Positions 1 to 7,392 of a stretch of 64,000 nt of DNA are shown one piece after another. How positions within the stretch are numbered: position 1 is the stretch's first letter; each line of letters begins with the position of its first letter. The position numbers and the translations under genes are program-made. Under the pieces are notes generated by a model, which was not told where the DNA came from, ran no database searches, and saw only the letters and a list, made by a program, of their open reading frames with translations. The DNA lies in the NCBI GenBank assembly GCA_009772895.1, contig WOUP01000002.1, forward strand, positions 1-64,000, written 5' to 3'. The stretch is from Puniceicoccaceae bacterium 5H. Lineage in GTDB: Bacteria; Verrucomicrobiota; Verrucomicrobiia; Opitutales; Oceanipulchritudinaceae.

Positions 1-216
1 AGGGGTCACAGCCTATAGCCGGGGTGTCGCAGCGTAGCGAAGACCCCCGGTCGCCATCCTCTACGCGAAGGCACCCCGAAGCGGGTGCCAGAACCGTGCG
101 GGCGTTCAAGCACGGCCATTTCCTCCGGCACCTGCCGCGGGGCTGTTTGCGCCGCTCTTGCGGCCTGCGCGCCGGATTTCAGTTTACATCCTGGCCCGTT
201 GTGGTGTGCTTGAGAA
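1..216. other. left-edge non-coding stretch with hairpins
   Basis: No convincing gene is visible before aroK. The stretch has a perfect 7-bp hairpin at 70-89 (GGCACCC, loop, GGGTGCC) and a looser GGGGT/ACCCC pairing near 20-50. Both look like structured intergenic sequence. Reading frames here lack protein-like composition. The upstream gene, if there is one, lies outside the window. Confidence 0.5.
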
Positions 217-774
217 ATGGCCCGAGCCGCGTCCAGCAGTTTACCCAATCTGTATTTGACGGGATTCATGGGGGTCGGGAAAAGCGCCGTGGGGCGGAGC
301 GTGAGCAAGCAGCTCGGGCTCCACTTCATCGACAGCGATGCCGTGATCGAGGAAAGCGCCGGCAAGCCCATCACCCAGATCTTTGCCGAAGAGGGCGAGC
401 CGCGCTTCCGGGAGTGGGAGCGGTGGTTCGTTCAGCAGGGCCATGCCTCCACGGGGCAGGTGGTAGCCTGCGGCGGTGGGCTGATCATTCCGCCGGGGAT
501 GCGTGAGCTGTTGCTCTCCAAGGGCATCGTCATTTGCCTCTTCGCCCAGCCTGAGACCATCCTCCAGCGCACGATGCAGAGCGACAAGCGTCCGTTGCTG
601 AATGTGGAGGATTCTGCGCGCCGCATTCGCGAGTTGCTCGACCAGCGCATGCCCGTCTATATGCAGACCGGTATCGGCGTCTGTGCGGAGGGCCGTAGCC
701 TGACCGATGTGGTCCAGAACGTCGTCCGCATTTACCGCCGCGAATCGCGCCGCTTATCCCGCGCTACTTCCTGA
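217..774 (+). CDS. aroK: shikimate kinase
   Basis: Phosphorylates shikimate with ATP in the cytoplasmic chorismate pathway. The 185-residue protein has the usual family length. Seen: a P-loop GFMGVGKS at residues 16-23, the DSD shikimate/Mg motif at about 39-41, an FREWE segment near residue 69 with the substrate-binding arginine, and the glycine-rich CGGG near residue 90. The ATG at 217 puts the P-loop at the normal distance from the N terminus. The next gene starts 7 bases downstream, so the two are probably co-transcribed. No other aromatic-pathway gene is nearby. Confidence 0.95.
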   Translation: MARAASSSLPNLYLTGFMGVGKSAVGRSVSKQLGLHFIDSDAVIEESAGKPITQIFAEEGEPRFREWERWFVQQGHASTGQVVACGGGLIIPPGMRELLLSKGIVICLFAQPETILQRTMQSDKRPLLNVEDSARRIRELLDQRMPVYMQTGIGVCAEGRSLTDVVQNVVRIYRRESRRLSRATS

Positions 775-781
775 AAACGTT

Positions 782-1081
782 ATGATTCCTTCCCGAGACT
801 GGGTTCGCCGCCATCGGTGGGCGCTCATTTTTCTCTTCCCCTACTATGCGTTGGCGGTGATCCTGGCGGCCGCATTGGTGGGGGCGATTGGTCACGTCGT
901 AATCGGACTGATCTTCACCGACCGAACCTTCGCGTTTCTGCTGCGCAAAGGCCTCTACAATGGCGGATTTTACGGGATGATCTGGTCTTTCGGCATTTCT
1001 TTTGTCATCTGCGTGGTGCAGGCTCATGGGCGGCCTGAGGAGCCGTCGCCAGTTTCAAAAACAGATCAGGATGTGTATTAG
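782..1081 (+). CDS. small two-helix membrane protein
   Basis: A 99-residue protein that I cannot assign to a family. It has a basic N terminus (about residues 6-12), a hydrophobic helix at about 13-37 and a second at about 62-80, then a polar tail. It probably sits in the inner membrane. The ATG at 782 is preferred over an upstream in-frame ATG at 707 inside aroK, because the extra residues look like an aroK frame shadow. It follows aroK by 7 bases. No Shine-Dalgarno sequence is obvious, so translational coupling to aroK is likely. Confidence 0.6.
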   Translation: MIPSRDWVRRHRWALIFLFPYYALAVILAAALVGAIGHVVIGLIFTDRTFAFLLRKGLYNGGFYGMIWSFGISFVICVVQAHGRPEEPSPVSKTDQDVY

Positions 1082-1247
1082 CCTCCTTGCGACAAGGACT
1101 TAGGGCAATGGGCGGTCAAGATGATTTTTTTGCTTAACGGGCGGACAAATCTGACGAAATAATAGGGGTAAGGAGATAACGGAGAGAACTGAGGAATCCG
1201 CCGCACTTTTTATTTGATTTTTTCGTCAGAATTTTCTTAATTGTAAC

Positions 1248-1287
1248 CAGAAACTGACGCTTACCTAAGTAACAGTTTCTGTATAGA
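1248..1287 (+). promoter_or_regulatory. perfect 9-bp inverted repeat abutting a -10-like hexamer
   Basis: CAGAAACTG at 1248-1256 and CAGTTTCTG at 1273-1281 form a perfect inverted repeat with a 16-base spacer. TATAGA (1282-1287) follows directly and resembles a sigma70 -10 box. No good -35 hexamer lies at 17 bases, as would fit a promoter that needs an activator bound to the palindrome. It may also be only a hairpin. There is no coding gene across 1082-1593. Confidence 0.35.
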
Positions 1288-1293
1288 CAGAGC

Positions 1294-1379
1294 GACAAGA
1301 GCCAAGAAGAGCAGCGACTAACGAGATATCTGAGAGAGGTTAAGAGACGCCCGGGTAGAGCACCCGGGCGTTTTCTTTT
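1294..1379 (+). ncRNA. candidate small RNA (purine-rich, terminator-ended)
   Basis: Between the TATAGA box and the strong terminator at 1347-1379 lies about 85 bases rich in A and G, with no open reading frame of note. A promoter-like box followed closely by an intrinsic terminator, with no gene between them, is the layout of a small RNA. The alternative is that the terminator simply ends the aroK transcript. I do not recognise tmRNA, SRP RNA, 6S RNA or RNase P RNA here. Confidence 0.25.
1347..1379 (+). terminator. intrinsic terminator
   Basis: The stem ACGCCCGGG (1347-1355) pairs with CCCGGGCGT (1363-1371) around a 7-base loop and runs into a T-rich tract. The 9-bp GC-rich stem is strong. 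It ends either the aroK transcript or the possible small RNA. Confidence 0.85.
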
Positions 1380-1593
1380 GTCCGCATTTCGCACGTTTGG
1401 GTTGTAGAGGCCAGTGCAGACGCCCTTACGGGGTAAGGATGATGAAGATGATGTTAACTTTATCTATTTCTTAGTTAACAATGAGCGGATCAAAACAGGG
1501 TCCGACCGGTCGATTGGCATCGTAAATGGAAGAGGGGAGAGCCGAGCGCATGAACGCTCACCCACGTTAAATTCCCAAACCTATCGAATAGCC

Positions 1594-2418
1594 ATGTTCT
1601 ACCACGACGGAGGAAAGCTCCAATACGAAGTCAAAGTCGACCGCCCCAACCCTGTTTTCGCCCGTGCCTTGCAGCAGGCCATCGGCGGCATCCAGGGGGA
1701 AATCCGCGTCTGCCTGCAATACCTCTTCCAAGCCTGGGGTGCCCGCGGTCCGGCCAAGTATCGCGACATGCTGCTCGAGACTGGCACCGAGGAAATGAGC
1801 CACATCGAGATGCTTGCCACGGCCGTGGCCCTCAACCTGGAAGGTGCGCCGCTCGAGCAGGAGAAGGCAGCCAAGGACCCGATGGTGGCGGCCGCGATGG
1901 GCGGAATGAACCTGCAGCACGTCATCGCCACCACGATGGCCGCCATGCCGGTCGACAGCGAAGGCGTGCCCTTTAACTGCAGCCACGTCTACGCCAGCGG
2001 CAACGCAGCGGCGGATATGTTGGCCAACGCCACCGCCGAATCGACCGGGCGCATGCTCGCCTGTCAGCTCTACAAGATGACGGACGATCACGGTATGAAG
2101 GACATGCTGCGCTTCCTCGTCGCTCGCGACACCATGCACCAAAACCAGTGGATGGCAGCCTGGGAAGAGCTCGGGGGCCCGAAGAACCACCCGATCCCCA
2201 ACAGCTTCCCGCAGGAAGAAGAGCCGAAGGAATACAACTACACCTTCTACACCACGGGCAAGGACGACAGCGTGCCGAGCCCGGACGGTGCCTGGAGCGC
2301 CGGGGAGAGCTTCGATGGCCGTGCCACCTTCAAGAAGGATCGCATGCAGCCCACGGGGCAGAAGCCCGACCTCGGCAGCGCCGACCCGCGCTCTGCCGCC
2401 CAAAAAGGCCAGATGTAA
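1594..2418 (+). CDS. manganese (non-haem) catalase
   Basis: Breaks down hydrogen peroxide with a di-manganese centre. The 274-residue product has the family's four-helix bundle ligand pattern. Seen: GEIRVCLQY near residue 36 (first Glu), the EEMSHIEM motif near residue 66 (Glu and His), AESTGRM near residue 150 (Glu) and the DTMHQNQW segment near residue 180 (second His). The C terminus is Pro/Lys-rich, as in many family members. An upstream GTG at 1414 would add 60 residues of low-quality sequence and is rejected, because the family starts close to MFYHDG. It is a single-gene unit closed by the terminator at 2450. Upstream there is only non-coding sequence. Confidence 0.93.
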   Translation: MFYHDGGKLQYEVKVDRPNPVFARALQQAIGGIQGEIRVCLQYLFQAWGARGPAKYRDMLLETGTEEMSHIEMLATAVALNLEGAPLEQEKAAKDPMVAAAMGGMNLQHVIATTMAAMPVDSEGVPFNCSHVYASGNAAADMLANATAESTGRMLACQLYKMTDDHGMKDMLRFLVARDTMHQNQWMAAWEELGGPKNHPIPNSFPQEEEPKEYNYTFYTTGKDDSVPSPDGAWSAGESFDGRATFKKDRMQPTGQKPDLGSADPRSAAQKGQM

Positions 2419-2449
2419 CAGTCCGGCCTCGGCCCCATCGCTTTTTCAG

Positions 2450-2477
2450 GCTCCATCCACCCGGATGGAGCTTTTTT
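2450..2477 (+). terminator. intrinsic terminator of the catalase gene
   Basis: GCTCCATCC (2450-2458) pairs with GGATGGAGC (2463-2471) around a 4-base loop, followed by six Ts. It lies 31 bases after the catalase stop and separates it from the convergent toxin gene. Confidence 0.92.
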
Positions 2478-2491
2478 AGCTCCAGGCTTTT

Positions 2492-2893
2492 CTACCAGAT
2501 CGTCTCGATCAGGCCACTTTGAGTGATGAGCCTATCTCGGGATAAAAGCGTTAGCTGGTAGCGGCGCGCGGTTGCAACGATGATGCGATCAAACGGATCG
2601 CTCTGAGGCAGGTCGAGGGTCACGGCATCGGTGGCGATGCTCGGATCGATGGGAAGAACGCGGAAGCAGCGCCCGAGTTCGGCCAGCTTAGACTCCATTC
2701 CGCCAGCAAATTCGATCCGCCCTTTGCTGGCGAGCAGTGCTACCTCGAGCAGCGTCATATCGGAGATGCCCCACTCCGCGGTAGGGTTATCGGCAATCAA
2801 TTGGCGCGCGTTTGCTCCCAATCGTGCATCGTCTTCAATCGCCCAAAGGGCAGCATGCGTGTCGAGCAGATACCTCACAGGGTTGAATCCCAC
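2492..2893 (-). CDS. vapC: VapC-type PIN-domain ribonuclease toxin
   Basis: A 133-residue PIN-domain protein, probably an RNA-cleaving toxin of a type II toxin-antitoxin pair. Seen: the N-terminal LLDTHAALW with catalytic Asp at about residue 11, a conserved Glu in LLEVALL at about residue 50, and the C-terminal DPFDRIIVATA motif that typifies this VapC subgroup (acidic residues near 98 and 101). Its start overlaps the end of the upstream antitoxin gene by 19 bases, as expected for coupled translation. The N-terminal MGFNPVR extension could be shortened. The target RNA cannot be told from sequence. Confidence 0.88.
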   Translation of the reverse strand: MGFNPVRYLLDTHAALWAIEDDARLGANARQLIADNPTAEWGISDMTLLEVALLASKGRIEFAGGMESKLAELGRCFRVLPIDPSIATDAVTLDLPQSDPFDRIIVATARRYQLTLLSRDRLITQSGLIETIW

Positions 2894-3099
2894 TCATGAG
2901 GACTGGTAGTCGGCTGGTCCAGATCGTCTGGCAGACGGTTGAAGCTCCCTTTCATGCAGCCGAGGAGCCCGGTGTTTTGGCGGTCCGCCGTAATCCTCAA
3001 GTCGCCTTCCCGGGTTTTGACGATCACCGTTTCACCTGCCAGTGCGGCTTTGCGAATCGTTGGAAAATCGCGCAGCAGTTGTGTGACGGTCGTCTTCAT
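2875..3099 (-). CDS. Phd/VapB-like antitoxin
   Basis: A 74-residue protein just upstream of, and overlapping, the PIN toxin. The N terminus (TVTQLLRDFPTIRKAALAGE) and the following VIVKTREGDLRI strand resemble the Phd/YefM fold, which binds DNA at its N-terminal half and the toxin at its C-terminal half. The C terminus is acidic and probably disordered, as antitoxin tails are. A near-palindrome lies 10 bases upstream of the ATG and probably serves for autorepression. Similarity to named families is weak, so the call rests partly on the position next to the toxin. Confidence 0.7.
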   Translation of the reverse strand: MKTTVTQLLRDFPTIRKAALAGETVIVKTREGDLRITADRQNTGLLGCMKGSFNRLPDDLDQPTTSPHEWDSTL

Positions 3100-3108
3100 A
3101 TTCGCAAT

Positions 3109-3127
3109 CTGTCAAATAATTTGTCTG
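3109..3127 (-). promoter_or_regulatory. near-palindrome upstream of the antitoxin, probable operator
   Basis: The 19-base element centres on CAAAT-T-ATTTG (minus strand) with two flanking mismatched pairs. It lies 10 bases before the antitoxin ATG at 3099. Type II antitoxins usually repress their own promoter at such sites. TTGACA-like hexamers overlap the element on the minus strand. Confidence 0.45.
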
Positions 3128-3169
3128 ATGTCAATGCGGCCGAAGACGAGCGCGCGCTGCTTGTGCCTG

Positions 3170-3520
3170 TTACCGCGTCTCCTCCGTCGGGGGCACCCCT
3201 TGTTTCTCCATGCTGAGTAGCCGCTCGTGTTTGCGGTTGGTGATGTCGAGGTAGAGGTTGTAGAGGCTGACGGTGGCGGGGAAGGCGTTGGAGAGGATGC
3301 CGACCGAGTCGTTGCGGCCCCAGATGAAGTAGGTCAGCAGGCAGGCGCTGCCGCTAAGGCTCATGATCCAGAAGAGGGTGGGCATGGTGGGCTTGCGGGC
3401 GCGGCGCGAGGCCCACATTTGCACAAACCAGCGACTGGTGAACATGACGAGCCCGGTATAACCCACGAGCTTCCAGGGAGTGACCACCCAACCGGCGATC
3501 TCAAACAGAGGTGTATCCAT
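3170..3520 (-). CDS. LAB_N-domain membrane protein (lipid A biosynthesis-associated)
   Basis: A 116-residue protein matching the small LAB_N family, named after the N-terminal extension of some LpxB proteins. It has about three membrane helices (about residues 12-30, 47-67, 75-93) and conserved patterns FTSRWFVQMWASR, LFWIMSLSGSA and LSNAFPATVSLYNL. It lies 33 bases downstream of a GT2 glycosyltransferase on the same strand. That pairing is common and suggests a joint role in handling polyprenyl-linked or lipid A-linked sugars in the inner membrane. No enzymatic motif is visible, and the exact function of the stand-alone form is not firmly known. Confidence 0.85.
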   Translation of the reverse strand: MDTPLFEIAGWVVTPWKLVGYTGLVMFTSRWFVQMWASRRARKPTMPTLFWIMSLSGSACLLTYFIWGRNDSVGILSNAFPATVSLYNLYLDITNRKHERLLSMEKQGVPPTEETR

Positions 3521-3553
3521 GTGTTGTCTCTCGATGCGCAGACGCCAGAGGCG

Positions 3554-4288
3554 CTACGACTGGGATTGTTTGCCCGTGTCTTCGATCGCGGGAAAAACGA
3601 CTTTGCGCTTCAGCAGCCAGGAAACGCCCACCAGGTCGTAGATACCCCGCAGCGCACGGTCCCAATTCGTGTATTTGGAGGTGCCGCGTTCGCGGGCGCG
3701 GTGGTTGACGGGGATCTCCGTCATGCGCAGGCCGGCATGCTTGAAAATCGCGGGCAGGTAGCGGTGTAGGCCGTTGAAGGGCACCAGCAGCTCCACCGCT
3801 TCCTTTTTGAAGACCTTGAGGGAGCAACCGGTGTCGTGCACGCCGTCGTCGAGGAAGCTGCGGCGGATGCGGTTGGCGACCTTGGAGGCCACACGGCGGC
3901 TCCAGGTGTCCCGGCGCTTGGCGCGGCGGCCCACCACGACGTCGGCTTCACCCCGCTGCACGACTTCGACCATCTTGGGCAGGTCGGCGGGGTCGTTCTG
4001 GCCGTCGCCGTCCATCATGGCGCAGATGGGAGCCCGGGCAGCGCGGAGGCCGGCATAGAGGGCACCGCTCTGGCCGCGGTTCTCGGTCAGCCGCAGGCCA
4101 CGGATATCGGTCATGGCGGTAATGAGCTCCCACGTGCGGTCCTTGCTCCCATCGTCCACGGCGATGATTTCGGCGTCGGGCAGGCAGCGGCGCAGCTCTT
4201 CGAGCACCGGTTGCACGCTCTCTTCTTCATTGAAAAAGGGAACGACGACCGAGACCGGGGGGACGTCAGAAAGCGCGGCAGAATCCAT
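3554..4288 (-). CDS. GT2 family glycosyltransferase (dolichol-phosphate mannose synthase-like)
   Basis: A 244-residue family 2 glycosyltransferase, probably moving a sugar from a nucleotide donor to polyprenyl phosphate at the cytoplasmic face. Seen: [11 protein letters not shown] at the N terminus, the nucleotide-binding AVDDGSKD near residue 45, the metal-binding [10 protein letters not shown] (DxD-like) near residue 92, and a late [11 protein letters not shown] segment typical of the DPM1/ArnC-like group. No C-terminal membrane helices are evident. The upstream in-frame start at 4441 adds 51 residues without family match, so ATG 4288 is chosen. It forms an operon with the LAB_N gene, and a GT39 enzyme lies 1.4 kb away. 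Confidence 0.9.
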   Translation of the reverse strand: MDSAALSDVPPVSVVVPFFNEEESVQPVLEELRRCLPDAEIIAVDDGSKDRTWELITAMTDIRGLRLTENRGQSGALYAGLRAARAPICAMMDGDGQNDPADLPKMVEVVQRGEADVVVGRRAKRRDTWSRRVASKVANRIRRSFLDDGVHDTGCSLKVFKKEAVELLVPFNGLHRYLPAIFKHAGLRMTEIPVNHRARERGTSKYTNWDRALRGIYDLVGVSWLLKRKVVFPAIEDTGKQSQS

Positions 4289-4619
4289 GGGAAAGACAGC
4301 AGGCAAACAAAGCCGTTCCCGGGCGTCAACCCCACAGGTTCGCGCGTCCGCCTTCATTCCCGGTCGCAGTAGGGGCGGTGCTGCTACCCGTGCGGCGAGA
4401 GGGTGCAATAAATCTTCCAAGAGAGCGGCTTGCGCGATCAATCAAATATGCCTGGATGCCCGCTGAGGTCTATTGTTTGCATGGATTCCGCCGGCAGGGG
4501 GCGTCAGCGGCGGGTGGTGAAGAATCTCAAGAAGATTCCGGGGCGTCTCATTCCAGAGCACGCTCAAATTCGCTAGATTGGAGGCACAGTCTTACCCCAT
4601 ACCCTCCAACTATACTTTT
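4289..4619. other. intergenic region between divergent glycosyltransferase and GH130 genes
   Basis: These 331 bases separate two divergent genes and must hold promoters for both. I see no convincing gene, terminator or long repeat. An in-frame TTG at 4578 could extend the GH130 gene, but it is not favoured. Confidence 0.5.
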
Positions 4620-5603
4620 ATGTCTGACGATTTGCGTAACGTGACAAACATGCCTTGGGAAGAAAAGCCGGCCGGCTGGCACCGCCCGCTCTGGCGCTTT
4701 TCGGGCAACCCTGTGATTGGCCGCAACCCCATCAAGAAGGCCTACGGTATTTACAACAGTGCGGTGATTGCGTTTGAAGGCGGCTTTGTGGGCGTGTTTC
4801 GCGCCGACTACCACGCCGGCAACCCGCGCCTCCACTTCGGCCGCAGCCCCGATGGCATCAACTGGAACATTGATGAGGAGCCGATCGAGTTCGTGACCCA
4901 GCTGCAGGACGGTCTGGAGAGCGAATACGCCTACGACCCCCGCATCTGCAAAGTCGAAGACACTTATTACATCACCTGGTGCAACGGCTACCACGGCCCG
5001 ACCATCGGGGTGGCGAGCACGAAGGATTTCAAGACCTTCGAGCGGCTCGAAAACGCGTTCCTGCCCTACAACCGCAACGGCGTGCTCTTCCCGGAGAAGT
5101 TCAACGGCAACTTCGCCATGTTGAGCCGCCCCAGCGACACCGGTCACACGCCCTTCGGCGACATTTTCTATTCCGAGAGCCCGGACATGGAGTTCTGGGG
5201 CCGTCACCGCCACGTCATGAGCAAAGGCATCAACTGGTGGCAGGGCACGAAGATCGGGGCCGGCCCGGTGCCGATCAAGCTCGAGGACGGCTGGCTGATG
5301 TTCTACCACGGCGTGATGAGCACCTGCAACGGCTTCATCTACCGCGTCGGCGCGGCGATCCTCGACCTCGAAAAGCCCTGGATCGTGAAGTATCGCTGCC
5401 GCGACGCCCTTATCGGGCCCGAAGAACCCTACGAGACCACCGGCTACGTGCCCAACGTGCTCTTCCCGGTTTGCGCCCTGACCGACTTCTCGAATGACCG
5501 CGTGGCCGTCTACTGCGGCGCCGCCGATACGTTCACGACGCTCGTCTTTGGTCACATCAGTGAGCTGGTCGCCTACATCAAGGAAAACAGCCAGCTGAGT
5601 TAG
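4620..5603 (+). CDS. GH130 family glycoside phosphorylase
   Basis: A 327-residue five-bladed beta-propeller enzyme of family GH130, which uses phosphate to cleave beta-mannosides (such as beta-1,4-mannooligosaccharides) to alpha-mannose 1-phosphate. Seen: N-terminal GNPVIGRNP, YNSAVIAFEGGFVGVFRAD with the conserved Arg-Asp, YAYDPRI holding the probable catalytic Asp near residue 108, and KIGAGPVPI near residue 216. There is no signal peptide, so it is cytoplasmic and would act on imported oligosaccharides. ATG 4620 is preferred over TTG 4578. The substrate within the family cannot be fixed from sequence. It is a stand-alone unit closed by a strong terminator. Confidence 0.9.
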   Translation: MSDDLRNVTNMPWEEKPAGWHRPLWRFSGNPVIGRNPIKKAYGIYNSAVIAFEGGFVGVFRADYHAGNPRLHFGRSPDGINWNIDEEPIEFVTQLQDGLESEYAYDPRICKVEDTYYITWCNGYHGPTIGVASTKDFKTFERLENAFLPYNRNGVLFPEKFNGNFAMLSRPSDTGHTPFGDIFYSESPDMEFWGRHRHVMSKGINWWQGTKIGAGPVPIKLEDGWLMFYHGVMSTCNGFIYRVGAAILDLEKPWIVKYRCRDALIGPEEPYETTGYVPNVLFPVCALTDFSNDRVAVYCGAADTFTTLVFGHISELVAYIKENSQLS

Positions 5604-5655
5604 TACGTTAGATACCCGTATTCCCCTTTCGTAAACAGGAATCCCTAGAGAAGGG

Positions 5656-5689
5656 CCGCACTCGGAGAACTCCGGGTGCGGTCTTTTTT
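5656..5689 (+). terminator. intrinsic terminator after the GH130 gene
   Basis: An 11-bp stem (5656-5666 with 5671-5681, one G-T pair) around a GAAC loop is followed by a T-rich run. It lies between the convergent GH130 and GT39 genes. Confidence 0.92.
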
Positions 5690-5699
5690 ATGGCCGATG

Positions 5700-7217
5700 C
5701 TACGGCTGCCAACCTCGACCGAGGAAGATCACGTAGTCGCGCGTGCGTACCGGCCCGACCGGGATCTCGATCCGGTGGGGCTCCAGGGGCAGGACTTCCT
5801 CAAAGTGTGCCGCCAGCGCCTCCGGCACCTGCGGGTTTTCGCCGCGCGGCTCGGCCAGGATGATCAGGGCATCCCAGCCCGCCCGTTGGGCGCCCGGCCC
5901 CGGCCAGAGCTGATACTGGCTGTCGATGTGCCCCGGCGTGGCCCAGTGGAAGACTTCTGGTTGCTCCGGTAGGTAAAAGGCCAGCTCACTGGCGTGGTAG
6001 CGGTGCCCGACCAGGTAAAAGAAGGTGCGGTCGGGCGCGGGCAGATCGTCCCGTACCTGGTCCACGGCTGCGGCATAAGCTTCCCAGCCGCGCAGTCGCA
6101 CAAACGGATCGGTGCGCACGCCTTGCGACATCGTGATCTGGATGATCCACGGCGCGACGACCACCAGTAGCGAAAATGCGCCCGCCGTCCAGAGTCCGCC
6201 CTTCAACCAGCCTCGCGGAGCCGGGGCATTGTCCGCCGCGCGCGGCTGCATCCACACGCCCACGATCAGGATCAGGCCCGCCGGATAAAAGGCGGCCGGC
6301 CAGTTGGGGTTGATGCCTTGCCGGAGCGACATCAGCACAAAGACGAAGAGGGCCGGGGCGGAGAAACACCAGAGGTAGCGCTGCTCGAGCCGGGCTTCGC
6401 GCCAGTTTTTCAGCACGCGAACCAGCACGATCACCAGCAGCACGGCGAGCACGGGCGAAAGCAGGCCGACCTGGCTGCCCAGAAACTCACCGAACCAGCC
6501 CAGGCGCTTGCCCCACGTCACCACTGCGTCGGTCTCGAAATGGTGGGCCGTGTGCGTGAAGGTGATCCAGTCGTTCTGCCAGTTCCAGTAAAGCGGGGGC
6601 AGCAGAGCGATATATTGGGCTGCGATGCCCACCCAGAGGGCCGGTCGCTTTAAAGTACCGCGCGTGGGGGGCGAAAGCGCGAGGTAGATGACGAAGATGA
6701 ACGGGAAGACCAGCATCATCTGCTTGGCCAGGGCGCCGACGGCGAGAAAAGCAACCCAAGCCCACCAGTAGCCGTCGAAGCGCGCACCCTTTTGCTGCCA
6801 CGCCCAGGCGGCCCAGAGCGCACCGGCCCAGCAGCAGAGCAGGGGAGCATCGATCGTCAGCAGCAGGTTGAGCGCGACATTGCCCGGGATCAGCGCCAAG
6901 GCTGCGGCGGACCAGAAGGCGACGCGAGGGCCGAAAAGCTGCCGCCCCAGCAGAAACGAAAAGACGAGGGTCAGGCTGCCCAGCGCCACCGCGACCAGGC
7001 GCAGGCCGATGGCCGTATTGCCGCCGATCCAGCCCGCAAAGCCCATCATCCAGCCAATCAGCGGCGGTTTGCTGAAGTAGCCCCACGCCAGGTGCCGGCC
7101 CCAGTCCCAATAGTAGGCCTCGTCGCCCACCAGCTCCAGGGGTACGCACAAAACGTAGAGCACGCGCAGCAGCGTCAGCACCAGCAGGCCCCGCCAAAAC
7201 CATTTCGTTTCCTTCAC
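5700..7217 (-). CDS. GT39/ArnT-like membrane glycosyltransferase
   Basis: A 505-residue polytopic membrane protein with about 10-12 helices. The first periplasmic loop holds GDEAYYWDWGRHL near residue 31, the acidic motif of the GT39/PMT_2 superfamily that includes ArnT. These enzymes take a sugar from a polyprenyl-phosphate carrier and attach it to lipid A or protein on the periplasmic side. The soluble C-terminal part (about 390-505) resembles the ArnT-like periplasmic domain. Neighbouring GT2 and LAB_N genes could supply the carrier-linked sugar, which is an inference from proximity. The acceptor and the sugar are unknown. Confidence 0.88.
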   Translation of the reverse strand: MKETKWFWRGLLVLTLLRVLYVLCVPLELVGDEAYYWDWGRHLAWGYFSKPPLIGWMMGFAGWIGGNTAIGLRLVAVALGSLTLVFSFLLGRQLFGPRVAFWSAAALALIPGNVALNLLLTIDAPLLCCWAGALWAAWAWQQKGARFDGYWWAWVAFLAVGALAKQMMLVFPFIFVIYLALSPPTRGTLKRPALWVGIAAQYIALLPPLYWNWQNDWITFTHTAHHFETDAVVTWGKRLGWFGEFLGSQVGLLSPVLAVLLVIVLVRVLKNWREARLEQRYLWCFSAPALFVFVLMSLRQGINPNWPAAFYPAGLILIVGVWMQPRAADNAPAPRGWLKGGLWTAGAFSLLVVVAPWIIQITMSQGVRTDPFVRLRGWEAYAAAVDQVRDDLPAPDRTFFYLVGHRYHASELAFYLPEQPEVFHWATPGHIDSQYQLWPGPGAQRAGWDALIILAEPRGENPQVPEALAAHFEEVLPLEPHRIEIPVGPVRTRDYVIFLGRGWQP

Positions 7218-7392
7218 GCGCTGGGATTCAGCAGGGCAGGACGGCGCGGCGCAAGCGGGAAAGGCGGAGGGCGGTTTTCGACCGTCGAGAATCTTGCGCG
7301 CGTGTCATTTGAGTAAAACGTATCGTCCAATCAGGATGAAATGATATTTTCCCCTTGCACTCACTCCGGACAGCAGCATGCTCGTAGGAATT

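Noticed and set aside
1414-1593. 60-codon N-terminal extension of the catalase from a GTG
   Set aside because: The extension lacks family similarity, and the canonical MFYHDG start lies at 1594.
7218-7392. SAM riboswitch upstream of metK
   Set aside because: I looked for conserved SAM-sensing cores and a terminator-like switch and saw neither.
7378-7392. Five-codon upstream start of metK
   Set aside because: ATG 7393 gives the usual distance to [11 protein letters not shown]; the upstream ATG is not excluded but is less likely.
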